DNA of 64,000 nucleotides, from contig DATAVB010000082.1 of the NCBI GenBank assembly GCA_036267955.1, forward strand, positions 1 to 64,000. The letters are read 5' to 3'. The DNA comes from DATAVB01 sp036267955 (GTDB taxonomy: Bacteria; Actinomycetota; Actinomycetes; Mycobacteriales; QHCD01). The notes under the pieces are model-generated. The model had not been told where the DNA came from. It worked only from the letters and a program-made list of their open reading frames with translations, and searched no databases. Of this stretch, positions 41,249 through 49,530 are shown in pieces (the stretch's first letter is position 1; each line of letters begins with the position of its first letter). Both the position numbers and the translations under genes were made by a program.

Positions 41249-42524
41249 ACGGATCGGTGTCGCGGTCCTCGGCTGCGGTTCCGTCGGCAGCCAGGTGGTC
41301 CGCCTGCTCGGTGAGCAGGCGGCCGATCTGGAGGCCCGGGTCGGAGCGCCGCTGGACCTGATCGGGGTGGCGGTACGGCGTCCGCAGCGGCATCGCGACA
41401 TTCCGGCCCACCTGCTGACGACCGACGCGGAGTCGCTGGTCACCCGCGACGATGTCGACATCGTCGTCGAGGTGATCGGCGGCATCGAGCCGACCCGTTC
41501 GTTCCTGCTGGCCGCGATGAAGGCCGGAAAGTCCGTCGTCACGGCCAATAAGGCGCTGCTGGCCGAGGACGGCGCCATGATGCACGCGGTCGCCCGGGAG
41601 ACCGGGGCCGACCTGTATTTCGAGGCCGCCGTCGCGGGCGCCATTCCGTTGGTACGACCGCTGCAGGAATCCCTTGTCGGCGACCGGGTCACGGCTGTGC
41701 TCGGCATCGTCAACGGCACCACCAACTACGTACTGTCCAGAATGGACGAAACCGGCGCGAGTTTTGGGGAGGCGCTGGAAGAGGCGACCGCGCTCGGATA
41801 TGCCGAAGCCGATCCGACCTCGGACATTGACGGATTCGACGCCGCGGCCAAGGCTGCAATCCTTGCTGGGCTCGCTTTTCACACCCGCGTCACGGCCGCC
41901 GATGTTTACCGCGAGGGAATTTCGGGGGTTTCCGCCGCGGATATCGCCAGCGCGAAGAGCATGGGCTGTGTGGTGAAGCTGCTCGCTATCTGCGAGCGGT
42001 CCGCCGATGATTCCGTCGGCGTCCGGGTGCACCCGGCGATGATTCCGCGGACGCACCCGTTGGCCGGCGTGGGTGGCGCGTTCAACGCCGTTTTCGTACG
42101 GGGTGAGGCGGCCGGCGAGCTGATGTTCTACGGCCAGGGTGCCGGTGGCGCGCCGACTGCGAGCGCGGTGCTGGGCGACCTCGTCGCGGTGGCCCGCAAC
42201 CGGATGGCCGGGGGCCGGGGCGCGGGTGAGTCCGCGTACGCCGACCTGCGGGTCCGGTCGATGGGGGAGACCCGCACTCGCTACCACGTCAGTCTCGACG
42301 TCCGCGACCGCGCCGGTGTGCTCGCCGCGGTCGCCCAGGCCTTCGCCGAGCACGACGTGAGCATCTCCACCGTCCGTCAGGTCGGCCGCGGCGACGACGC
42401 CACGCTGGTCCTGGTCACCCACATCGCCACCGATGCCGCGCTGTCGGCCACCATCGACGACCTTCGTGGCTTCGACGTCGTCCGTGAGGTGGCCAGCGTG
42501 ATGCGGGTCGAGGGTGAGACATGA
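41241..42524 (+). CDS. hom: Homoserine dehydrogenase
   Basis: A 427-residue NAD(P)H enzyme that reduces aspartate semialdehyde to homoserine, the branch point to threonine and methionine. It has the Rossmann motif VAVLGCGSVGSQVV, catalytic-domain signatures EVIGGIEPTR, KSVVTANKALLAE and IPLVRPLQESL, GIVNGTTNYVLS, and a C-terminal ACT domain (HVSLDVRDRAGVLAAVAQAF) for threonine feedback. The start GTG 41241 lies inside the end of lysA. Confidence 0.96.
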   Translation: MNKRIGVAVLGCGSVGSQVVRLLGEQAADLEARVGAPLDLIGVAVRRPQRHRDIPAHLLTTDAESLVTRDDVDIVVEVIGGIEPTRSFLLAAMKAGKSVVTANKALLAEDGAMMHAVARETGADLYFEAAVAGAIPLVRPLQESLVGDRVTAVLGIVNGTTNYVLSRMDETGASFGEALEEATALGYAEADPTSDIDGFDAAAKAAILAGLAFHTRVTAADVYREGISGVSAADIASAKSMGCVVKLLAICERSADDSVGVRVHPAMIPRTHPLAGVGGAFNAVFVRGEAAGELMFYGQGAGGAPTASAVLGDLVAVARNRMAGGRGAGESAYADLRVRSMGETRTRYHVSLDVRDRAGVLAAVAQAFAEHDVSISTVRQVGRGDDATLVLVTHIATDAALSATIDDLRGFDVVREVASVMRVEGET

Positions 42525-42585
42525 TGGTGTCCGGCACTCGGCAGGTATTGGTCCAGCTATTTGTCTGTCGCCAGAGGAGCGCGCA

Positions 42586-43641
42586 ATGACCGCATGGCGG
42601 GGCGTCATCGAGGAGTATGCCGACCGAATTTCATTGCTGCCGGGGGCATCGGCGGTGACGCTGCTGGAGGGTGGCACGCCGCTGGTCTTCGCGCCGGAGC
42701 TCTCCGCGCGGACCGACTGCGAGGTCTACCTGAAGGTCGAGGGCCTCAACCCGACCGGCTCGTTCAAGGACCGCGGGATGACCGTGGCGATCACCCAGGC
42801 CGTGGCGGCAGGCAGCAAGGCGGTGATCTGCGCCAGCACCGGCAACACCAGTGCCAGCGCGTCGGCCTACGCGGTCCGCGGCGGCCTGACCAGTGCCGTG
42901 CTCGTGCCGCAGGGAAAGATTGCTTTGGGAAAACTCGCCCAGGCATTAGTGCACGGCGCGCGACTGTTGCAAGTGGACGGTTCCTTCGACGACTGCCTGA
43001 CGCTGGCCCGGGATCTCGCCGACCACTATCCGGTGACGTTGGTCAATTCGGTCAACCCCGATCGCATCGAGGGACAGAAGACCGCCGCGTTCGAGGTATG
43101 CGACGTTCTCGGTAGCCCGCCAGACATCCATTGTTTACCGGTAGGAAACGCCGGCAACATAACGGCGTATTGGAAGGGCTATATCGAATACCAGCGGGAC
43201 GGCGTGATATCGACGCTGCCGAAGATGTTCGGTTTCCAGGCCGCCGGCTCCGCTCCGATCGTCACCGGTGAACGCGTCGACAACCCGATCACGATCGCCA
43301 CCGCGATCCGGATCGGGAATCCGGCGTCCTGGAAACAGGCGCTGGCGGCGCGGGACGAGTCCGGCGGGCTGATCGACGCCGTCACCGATCGGCAGATCCT
43401 CGCCGCCTACCGGTTGCTGGCCCGCAGCGAGGGCGTCTTCGTCGAGCCGGCGTCCGCGGCGAGCGTCGCCGGGCTGCTGGCCACGGCCGGGGACGGTCGC
43501 CTGCCCCGCGGCAGCAAGGTCGTCTGTACCGTCACCGGAAACGGTCTCAAGGACCCTGAATGGGCGATTTCAGGCGCACCGACGCCGGTTACGGTCCCGG
43601 TCGACGCGCACGCCGCCGCCGGCGCGCTGGGCCTTGGCTGA
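42586..43641 (+). CDS. thrC: Threonine synthase
   Basis: A 351-residue PLP enzyme that converts O-phosphohomoserine to threonine. Cofactor lysine is in NPTGSFKDRGMTVAI, with ASTGNTSASASAYAVRGG and the phosphate loop LPVGNAGNITAYWKGY. It belongs to the short, SAM-insensitive form. AGAGGAG six bases before ATG 42586 excludes the longer in-frame ORF, which would overlap hom. It is third in the threonine run after hom and before thrB. Confidence 0.95.
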   Translation: MTAWRGVIEEYADRISLLPGASAVTLLEGGTPLVFAPELSARTDCEVYLKVEGLNPTGSFKDRGMTVAITQAVAAGSKAVICASTGNTSASASAYAVRGGLTSAVLVPQGKIALGKLAQALVHGARLLQVDGSFDDCLTLARDLADHYPVTLVNSVNPDRIEGQKTAAFEVCDVLGSPPDIHCLPVGNAGNITAYWKGYIEYQRDGVISTLPKMFGFQAAGSAPIVTGERVDNPITIATAIRIGNPASWKQALAARDESGGLIDAVTDRQILAAYRLLARSEGVFVEPASAASVAGLLATAGDGRLPRGSKVVCTVTGNGLKDPEWAISGAPTPVTVPVDAHAAAGALGLG

Positions 43642-43660
43642 CTCGCGGGATGACTCGCGG

Positions 43661-44551
43661 ATGAGCGGTGCCGTACGGGTCCGGGTGCCCGCGACCAGCG
43701 CCAACCTGGGCCCGGGATTCGACTCGCTGGGCCTGGCGTTGGCGCTCTACGACGAGGTCGAGGCGAGCCTCACCGACGACGGCGTGGTGGTCTCGGTGGA
43801 GGGGGCCGGAGCCGGTGAGCTGCCGGCCGATGAGCGCCATCTGGTGGCCCGCGCCGCATATGCGGCATTCGACGCGCTCGGCGCCCGGCCCGCGGGGCTG
43901 CGGCTGCGGTGCGTCAACCGGATCCCGCAGGCGCGCGGCCTCGGCTCATCGGCGGCGGCTATCGTCGCCGGCGTACTCGCCGCCCGAGCTCTCACCCCGG
44001 ACAGTACGGAGCGGCTGGACCCGGCCGCCACGCTCGCGCTGTGCGCCGAATTGGAAGGTCACGCGGACAATGTCGCGGCGTGCCTGCTCGGCGGTGCCAC
44101 CATCGCCTGGCTCCAGGACGACACGTTCAAGGCGACCCGGCTGGAACCGGTGGACGGTCTGCGAGCCTGGGTATTCGTACCGGGAGACCGGTCGGAGACC
44201 GTGCAGTCCAGGCAGTTGCTGCCGGCTTCGGTGCCCCACGCGGACGCGGCGCACGCCGCCGGACGCGCGGCATTGCTGGTCCGGGCGCTGACCGGTGCGC
44301 CCGAACTGCTGCTACCGGCAACCGAGGACCGCCTGCATCAGCCGTACCGAAAGAGTGTTATGCCCGAATCCATCGAGCTGGTGACGCGGCTCCGCGCGGC
44401 CGGGGCGGCAGCGGTGATTTCCGGTGCGGGGCCCACGGTGTTGAGCCTCGACACCAACGAGGGTGGCGATGACACCGTTGTCAGAGATTCGCCCGCCGGT
44501 TGGGCGGTGCAACGCCTCGAAGTGGACCGTTCGGGCGCCGCTTGTCGGTGA
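43661..44551 (+). CDS. thrB: Homoserine kinase
   Basis: A 296-residue GHMP kinase that phosphorylates homoserine to feed threonine synthase. It has the N-terminal VRVPATSANLGPGFDSLGLAL, the ATP loop IPQARGLGSSAAAIVAG, and the C-terminal AAVISGAGPTVLSL. ATG 43661 is chosen; a TTG at 43634 overlapping the end of thrC is possible. It completes the hom-thrC-thrB pathway order and is followed by the 315-base rho leader. Confidence 0.93.
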   Translation: MSGAVRVRVPATSANLGPGFDSLGLALALYDEVEASLTDDGVVVSVEGAGAGELPADERHLVARAAYAAFDALGARPAGLRLRCVNRIPQARGLGSSAAAIVAGVLAARALTPDSTERLDPAATLALCAELEGHADNVAACLLGGATIAWLQDDTFKATRLEPVDGLRAWVFVPGDRSETVQSRQLLPASVPHADAAHAAGRAALLVRALTGAPELLLPATEDRLHQPYRKSVMPESIELVTRLRAAGAAAVISGAGPTVLSLDTNEGGDDTVVRDSPAGWAVQRLEVDRSGAACR

Positions 44552-44866
44552 AGCGTGCCCGATGGGGAAGCAATATCGGCGCGGCGGTGTTGCCCGGAAC
44601 GGGCGGAGCATCTACGCTGATGCCCATCAGCCGCCATTGGGTGTGCTTGAGACCGGGTTTGTTGAGGTCGTTTTTCCTGACGTACGTCGACAACCCACAT
44701 TTCTCACATGGATCTGGTTTGTAGTCCCAGGTTTCGGCGTAGGCCGAAACCGAAGCAGATCCTGCCCAGGCTGTCCCGATCTCCCGTCCCCACAGGGAGT
44801 CGCATTCCAGGGCTTGTAACCGGCCGTACAGAAGTGATCCGGCCGTCATAAGGGAAGGACCCTTCT
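44552..44866 (+). promoter_or_regulatory. Long rho leader with hairpin
   Basis: This 315-base gene-free stretch before rho contains a 9-bp hairpin GGTTTCGGC/GCCGAAACC with loop GTAG (44730-44751) and a pyrimidine-rich, C-rich stretch further on (about 44765-44820). Rho often limits its own synthesis by terminating in its leader, and C-rich unstructured RNA is a typical binding site; applying that here is inference. An antisense ORF across it is not credible. Confidence 0.45.
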
Positions 44867-47041
44867 TTGACTGAAACCACCGACGCTCCCGCCGTGACTG
44901 GCGAAGGCGTCACAGATTCCGCATCGGGCGCTGCCCGCCCACGCCGTCGCGCCGCCGGACTCTCCGGCATGGTGCTCGCCGAGCTCCAGGAGCTCGCCGG
45001 CGGCCTCGGCATTGCCGGCACGGCCCGCATGCGCAAGAGCGATCTCGTCGCCGCCATCAAGGAAAAGCAGGCCGGTGGGGCCGTGGCGACCGAGACCTCT
45101 GTCACATCTGGCGCGTCTGGCGCATCGAGCACGTCTGGCACATCCGAGCAGGCGCCACCTGCCCGCGTCCGGCGTACCGCCCGCCGCCCGGCCGGCTCGC
45201 CGGCTCCCGACAGCGCGGAGAGCGTCGCTGCCGCCGATGTGCCGGCCGCCGCGGAGCCGCTGGTCGCCGACGCACCGAGCGGGAACGGCGTCGCCGCGGC
45301 TGGTGCCGTCGCCGGGGGGGTCATCGACGACTCCGCCTCCGCCCGCGGCACGACCCGCCGTACCACCCGTGGCCGTCGGCCCGCCGTGGACGACGCGCCG
45401 ACGCTGGACAGCGTCGCGGACGGGGCTGCGTCGGTCTCTTCGACCGAGCCGTCCGCCGCCGAGCAGCCCACCACCGGCCGTGACCGCAACGAGGGTCAGC
45501 GCACCAACGACCGTTCCGGCGACAACACCGCCGATCGATCCGAGGGCCGGCGCGACAACAACCGGCAGCGCGGCGACAACAACCGCGGCGACAGCAACCG
45601 CAGCGACAACCAGGGTTCCGGTCGCAACGACAACCGCAACCGGAACGACAACCGCAACCGGGACGACAACCGGAATCGCGACGACAACCGGAATCGCGAT
45701 GACAACCGGAATCGCGATGACAACCGGAATCGCAACGACAACCGCAACGACAATCGCAACGACAATCGCGACCGGAACGACAACCGGGACGGCGACGACG
45801 AGTTCGACAGCAATGGTCGCCGCCGGGGTCGCCGCTTCCGTGACCGGCGTGGCCGCGGTGGCCGCGAGCGGGTCGGCGAGACCGCTGAGCCGGTGATCGC
45901 CGAGGACGACGTACTGATTCCGGTCGCCGGGATCCTCGACGTGCTCGACAATTACGCGTTCGTCCGCACCTCGGGCTACCTCACCGGCCCGAACGATGTG
46001 TACGTCTCGCTGTCGCAGGTCCGTAAGAACGGACTGCGCCGCGGTGACGCCATCACCGGTGCGGTCCGCCAGCCCCGCGAGGGCGAGCGGCGCGACAAGT
46101 ACAACGCGCTGGTCCGCCTCGACACCGTCAACGGGGTCGAGCCGGACGAGGCGAAGAAGCGGGCGGAGTTCCACAAGCTCACGCCGCTCTATCCGCAGGA
46201 CCGGTTGCAGCTGGAGACCGAGCCGCACATCCTCACCACCCGGCTCATCGACCTGGTGGCGCCGATCGGCAAGGGCCAGCGCGCCCTGATCGTCAGCCCG
46301 CCGAAGGCCGGTAAGACGATGGTGCTGCAGTCGATCGCCAACGCGATCACCACCAACAACCCCGAATGCCACCTCATGGTCGTCCTGGTGGACGAGCGTC
46401 CGGAGGAGGTCACCGACATGCAGCGGTCGGTGAAGGGCGAGGTCATCGCCTCGACCTTCGACCGCCCGCCGTCGGACCACACCACCGTCTCCGAGCTCGC
46501 GATCGAGCGGGCCAAGCGACTGGTGGAGCTCGGGCACGACGTGGTCGTGCTGCTGGACTCGATCACCCGGCTGGGTCGGGCGTACAACAACGCCTCACCG
46601 GCCAGCGGTCGCATCCTCTCCGGTGGTATCGACTCCACCGCGCTCTACCCGCCGAAGCGATTCCTCGGCGCGGCCCGCAACATCGAGAACGGCGGCTCCC
46701 TGACCATCATCGCGACCGCGCTGGTGGAGACCGGGTCGACCGGTGACACGGTCATCTACGAGGAGTTCAAGGGCACCGGCAACGCCGAGCTCTACCTCGA
46801 CCGCAAGTTGGCCAACAAGCGGCTGTTCCCGGCTGTCGACGTCATCGCGTCGAGCACCCGTAAGGACGAGATCCTGTTGTCGGCCGACGAGCACGCCGTG
46901 GTGATGAAGCTGCGCCGGGTGCTGGCGGCGCTGGATTCCCAGCAGGCGCTGGAGCTCGTGCTCGACCGGTTGCGCAAGACCCGGACCAACGTCGAGTTCC
47001 TGATGCAGGTGCAGAAAAACTCGCCCGCCAACGAGGACTGA
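44867..47041 (+). CDS. rho: Transcription termination factor Rho
   Basis: A 724-residue hexameric RNA helicase. Order: Rho_N domain (about 33-68, LSGMVLAELQELAGGLG), a disordered insertion of about 270 residues, the RNA-binding OSB fold (GILDVLDNYAFVRTSGYLTG), and an ATPase core with Walker A IVSPPKAGKTMVLQ and the Q-loop/R-loop region RVLAALDSQQALELVLDRLRKTRT. The insertion passes from Ala/Ser-rich to Arg-Asn-Asp tandem repeats. TTG 44867 has AGGGAAGGA seven bases before it and matches the usual actinobacterial N-terminus TETTD. E. coli Rho is 419 residues, so over 40 percent here is extra. A hairpin ends the gene. Confidence 0.95.
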   Translation: MTETTDAPAVTGEGVTDSASGAARPRRRAAGLSGMVLAELQELAGGLGIAGTARMRKSDLVAAIKEKQAGGAVATETSVTSGASGASSTSGTSEQAPPARVRRTARRPAGSPAPDSAESVAAADVPAAAEPLVADAPSGNGVAAAGAVAGGVIDDSASARGTTRRTTRGRRPAVDDAPTLDSVADGAASVSSTEPSAAEQPTTGRDRNEGQRTNDRSGDNTADRSEGRRDNNRQRGDNNRGDSNRSDNQGSGRNDNRNRNDNRNRDDNRNRDDNRNRDDNRNRDDNRNRNDNRNDNRNDNRDRNDNRDGDDEFDSNGRRRGRRFRDRRGRGGRERVGETAEPVIAEDDVLIPVAGILDVLDNYAFVRTSGYLTGPNDVYVSLSQVRKNGLRRGDAITGAVRQPREGERRDKYNALVRLDTVNGVEPDEAKKRAEFHKLTPLYPQDRLQLETEPHILTTRLIDLVAPIGKGQRALIVSPPKAGKTMVLQSIANAITTNNPECHLMVVLVDERPEEVTDMQRSVKGEVIASTFDRPPSDHTTVSELAIERAKRLVELGHDVVVLLDSITRLGRAYNNASPASGRILSGGIDSTALYPPKRFLGAARNIENGGSLTIIATALVETGSTGDTVIYEEFKGTGNAELYLDRKLANKRLFPAVDVIASSTRKDEILLSADEHAVVMKLRRVLAALDSQQALELVLDRLRKTRTNVEFLMQVQKNSPANED
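45632..45781 (+). repeat. Tandem 18/12-bp repeats inside rho
   Basis: Six 18-bp units, two 12-bp units and one more 18-bp unit, built on AACCGGAATCGCGACGAC, encode Asn-Arg-Asn-Arg-Asp-Asp and Asn-Arg-Asn-Asp repeats (about residues 256-305). Unit-length differences keep the frame, which suggests expansion and contraction by slippage. Confidence 0.9.
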
Positions 47042-47048
47042 CCGCTTC

Positions 47049-47076
47049 CCGGCCGCGGGACTAATCCCGCGGCCGG
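47049..47076 (+). terminator. Hairpin terminator of rho
   Basis: A perfect 12-bp stem, CCGGCCGCGGGA (47049-47060) with its complement (47065-47076), and loop CTAA lie eight bases after the rho stop. Confidence 0.8.
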
Positions 47077-47144
47077 TGGCGTTGACCGGTCGTGTCACGA
47101 CTGGCTCGCCAGATCTGGCACACTGGTCCGGCATACATATGGGC

Positions 47145-47200
47145 TTCCGGTTCACCTCGCAACGCGAGAACGCGTTATGAGGACCCGGCGGCCACGACGG
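47145..47200 (+). promoter_or_regulatory. Possible L31 leader structure
   Basis: The rpmE leader contains a small hairpin CTCGC-AAC-GCGAG (47156-47168) and GC-rich flanks that may pair. A ribosomal-protein L31 leader class is known in actinobacteria. I cannot verify the match by eye. Confidence 0.25.
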
Positions 47201-47214
47201 AAGGACTGCACCAC

Positions 47215-47442
47215 ATGAAGACCGATATCCACCCCGAGTACGTCGCCACACAGGTCACCTGTTCGTGCGGCAACTCGTTCGTCACCCGCAGCACGTCAAC
47301 GTCCGGCTCGCTGCACGCCGAGGTCTGCTCGGCCTGCCACCCGTTCTACACGGGCAAGCAGAAGATCCTGGACACCGGCGGCCGCGTCGCCCGGTTCGAG
47401 AAGCGGTTCGGAAAGCGCGCCGCCCGCACCGCCGACAAGTAG
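47215..47442 (+). CDS. rpmE: 50S ribosomal protein L31
   Basis: A 75-residue L31 beginning MKTDIHPEYVATQVTCSCGN. It keeps the zinc-binding cysteines (CSC and CSAC pairs), so it is the zinc-containing form and not the zinc-free stress paralogue. The signature EVCSACHPFYTGKQ is complete. ATG 47215 follows GGAAGGA; the open frame upstream is leader. A perfect terminator follows nine bases after the stop codon. Confidence 0.96.
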   Translation: MKTDIHPEYVATQVTCSCGNSFVTRSTSTSGSLHAEVCSACHPFYTGKQKILDTGGRVARFEKRFGKRAARTADK

Positions 47443-47449
47443 CTCGCCG

Positions 47450-47486
47450 AAACGGCGCCCGACCCATTCCGGGTCGGGCGCCGTTT
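47450..47486 (+). terminator. Hairpin terminator of rpmE
   Basis: A perfect 16-bp stem (47450-47465 with 47471-47486) and loop ATTCC end in TTT. Confidence 0.9.
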
Positions 47487-47532
47487 GCCGTCTCTGCATC
47501 ATCCCGCTGGACCGTTCCAGGTAGGAAACGCC

Positions 47533-48597
47533 ATGTCAGACACGAAGAGTGCCGCCACCGAGCTGGTCGAGGAGTACGCCGAGCTCGAGCGGCAGCTCGC
47601 CGACCCGGCGGTGCACACCGACCAGGACCGGGCCCGCACTCTCGGCCGCCGCTACGCCGAGCTCGGCCCGGTGGTCGAGACGGTCCGGGCCCTGGACGCC
47701 GCGCGCGCGGACCGGGACGCCGCCCGCGAGTTGGCCGCCGAGGACGCCGCCTTCGCCGCCGAGGCCGACGAGCTGGACCTGCGTATCGATGAGCTGTCGC
47801 TGAAGCTGCGCGAACAGCTGCTGCCCAAGGATCCCAATGATGAGAAGGACATCATTATGGAGATCAAGGCCGGCGAGGGTGGCGAGGAGTCCGCGCTGTT
47901 CGCCGGCGACCTGCTCCGGATGTACCTGCGGTACGCCGAGCGGCAGCACTGGAAGACCGAGGTGCTGGACGCCGAGCCGACCGAGATGGGCGGCTACCGC
48001 GACATCAGCGTCGCGATCAAGGCTCGCGGCGGCGTGTGGCGGCGGCTGAAGTACGAGGGCGGTGTGCACCGGGTGCAGCGGGTGCCGGTCACCGAATCGC
48101 AGGGCCGGATCCACACCTCGGCGGCCGGCGTCCTGGTGTTGCCCGAGGCCGAGGAGGTCGACATCCAGATCGACGCCAACGATCTGCGTATCGACGTCTA
48201 CCGGTCCTCCGGCCCGGGTGGGCAGAGCGTCAACACCACCGACTCGGCGGTCCGCATCACCCACCTGCCGACCGGCACCGTGGTGGCGATGCAGAACGAG
48301 AAGAGTCAGCTGCAGAACCGGGAGGCCGGCATGCGCGTGCTGCGCGCCCGGCTGCATGCGCTGGCCCAGGAGCAGGCCGACCAGCAGGCCGCCGACACCA
48401 GGCACAGCCAGGTTCGTACCGTCGACCGCAGCGAGCGGATCCGGACCTACAACTACCCGGAGAACCGGATCTCCGATCACCGGGTCGGATTCAAGGCGTA
48501 CAACCTCGACCAGGTGCTCGACGGCGAGCTGGACGCCGTACTCGACGCGCTGGCCCGCGCCGACGCCGAGGCCGCTCTGTCCGGCCAGCAGAACTGA
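47533..48597 (+). CDS. prfA: Peptide chain release factor 1
   Basis: A 354-residue class I release factor that reads UAA and UAG. The stop-recognition tripeptide region is RVPVTESQGRIHTS (PVT at 185-187) and the peptidyl-hydrolysis GGQ is at 229-231 in SSGPGGQSVNTTDSAVR. The terminal RTYNYPENRISDHR is diagnostic. AGGTAGGAAA precedes ATG 47533. The downstream gene encodes its own methyltransferase, six bases after the stop; the target Gln231 is present. Confidence 0.96.
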   Translation: MSDTKSAATELVEEYAELERQLADPAVHTDQDRARTLGRRYAELGPVVETVRALDAARADRDAARELAAEDAAFAAEADELDLRIDELSLKLREQLLPKDPNDEKDIIMEIKAGEGGEESALFAGDLLRMYLRYAERQHWKTEVLDAEPTEMGGYRDISVAIKARGGVWRRLKYEGGVHRVQRVPVTESQGRIHTSAAGVLVLPEAEEVDIQIDANDLRIDVYRSSGPGGQSVNTTDSAVRITHLPTGTVVAMQNEKSQLQNREAGMRVLRARLHALAQEQADQQAADTRHSQVRTVDRSERIRTYNYPENRISDHRVGFKAYNLDQVLDGELDAVLDALARADAEAALSGQQN

Positions 48598-48603
48598 CCG
48601 GTC

Positions 48604-49530
48604 ATGACGCCCGAACGGTCCCCGGACTCCTTTCCCGCCAATGTGGCGTTGGGGCAATCTAGTCACCCCAATGCCACATTGGCGCAAAAGGCGGCGGTGG
48701 CGCGGTTGCGGGCCGCCGGGGTCGCGAGCCCGGAACACGACGCCCGGGCGCTGCTGGCCCACGTGCTCGACATCCCGTGGGGCCGCCTGGTCACGGTCGA
48801 TGAGCTCACGCCCGAGCAGCGGGCCCGGTACGAGCACCTCGTTGACGAGCGCGCCGACCGCGTCCCGTTGCAGCATCTCACCGGGGTCGCCGGTTTTCGC
48901 CGGCTCGAACTTGCCGTCGGGCCAGGGGTTTTCGTGCCGCGGCCGGAGACCGAGTCGCTGGTGGAGTGGGGGCTGGAGCAGCTGCGCGGGCACGAGCGGC
49001 CGGTCGTCGTCGATCTGTGCGCGGGCAGTGGGGCGATCGCGCTGAGCGTCGCCGACGAACTGCCCGGGGCGACGGTGTACGCGGTGGAGCGGGAGGCCGA
49101 CGCCTACGCCTGGGCGCTGCGCAACGCGGCCGGCACCGACGTGCGGATCGTGCATGCCGATATCGCCGGCGTGCTGCCGGAGCTGGCCGGGACGGTCGAC
49201 CTGGTCCTGGCCAATCCGCCGTACATCCCGGATGGCGCCCGGATCGAACGTGAGGTGGCCGAGCACGATCCGCCGGCCGCGCTGTGGGGCGGTTCCGACG
49301 GGCTCGATACGGTTCGGGTGGTCATCGCCACCGCGGCGCGGCTGCTGCGGTCCGGAGGCCGGGTCGGCATCGAACACGCCGATCTGCAGGGGGAGTCGGT
49401 CCCGGCGCTGCTGCGCCGGGTGGGAGGCTGGCACGAGGTGTCCGACCACCGCGATCTCGCGGAGCGGCCGCGGTTCGCCACCGGCACGAGAGCAACCCGA
49501 GCGGTTGAGGACGAAGGAGTGGCCCGATGA
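48604..49530 (+). CDS. prmC: Release factor glutamine methyltransferase
   Basis: A 308-residue SAM-dependent enzyme that N5-methylates the GGQ glutamine of release factors. Domains are an N-terminal helical RF-binding part (AAVARLRAAGVASPEHDARALLAHVL), the strand VVVDLCAGSGAIALSVA for SAM, and the catalytic NPPY at 204-207. Residues 11-27 (PANVALGQSSHPNATLA) are encoded by a dispersed palindromic repeat, so the normal first few residues appear replaced or extended. GTG 48697 (codon 32), just past the repeat, is an alternative start without a clear ribosome-binding site. It overlaps tsaC by four bases. Confidence 0.93.
   Translation: MTPERSPDSFPANVALGQSSHPNATLAQKAAVARLRAAGVASPEHDARALLAHVLDIPWGRLVTVDELTPEQRARYEHLVDERADRVPLQHLTGVAGFRRLELAVGPGVFVPRPETESLVEWGLEQLRGHERPVVVDLCAGSGAIALSVADELPGATVYAVEREADAYAWALRNAAGTDVRIVHADIAGVLPELAGTVDLVLANPPYIPDGARIEREVAEHDPPAALWGGSDGLDTVRVVIATAARLLRSGGRVGIEHADLQGESVPALLRRVGGWHEVSDHRDLAERPRFATGTRATRAVEDEGVAR
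48636..48684. repeat. Palindromic element, copy 2 (class A), inside prmC
   Basis: Arms of 19 bp (48636-48654 and 48666-48684, one mismatch) flank loop CAATCTAGTCA, the exact reverse complement of the copy-1 loop at 2501-2511. It is read in frame as part of the PrmC N-terminus. Confidence 0.9.

Noticed and set aside
44481..44849. 122-codon antisense ORF over the rho leader with a CEKCG motif
   Set aside because: The motif looks zinc-finger-like, but the rest has no family resemblance, it overlaps the end of thrB, and there is no start signal.
47536..49449. 637-codon ORF antisense to prfA and prmC
   Set aside because: A shadow of two conserved genes; composition is typical of a complementary frame.
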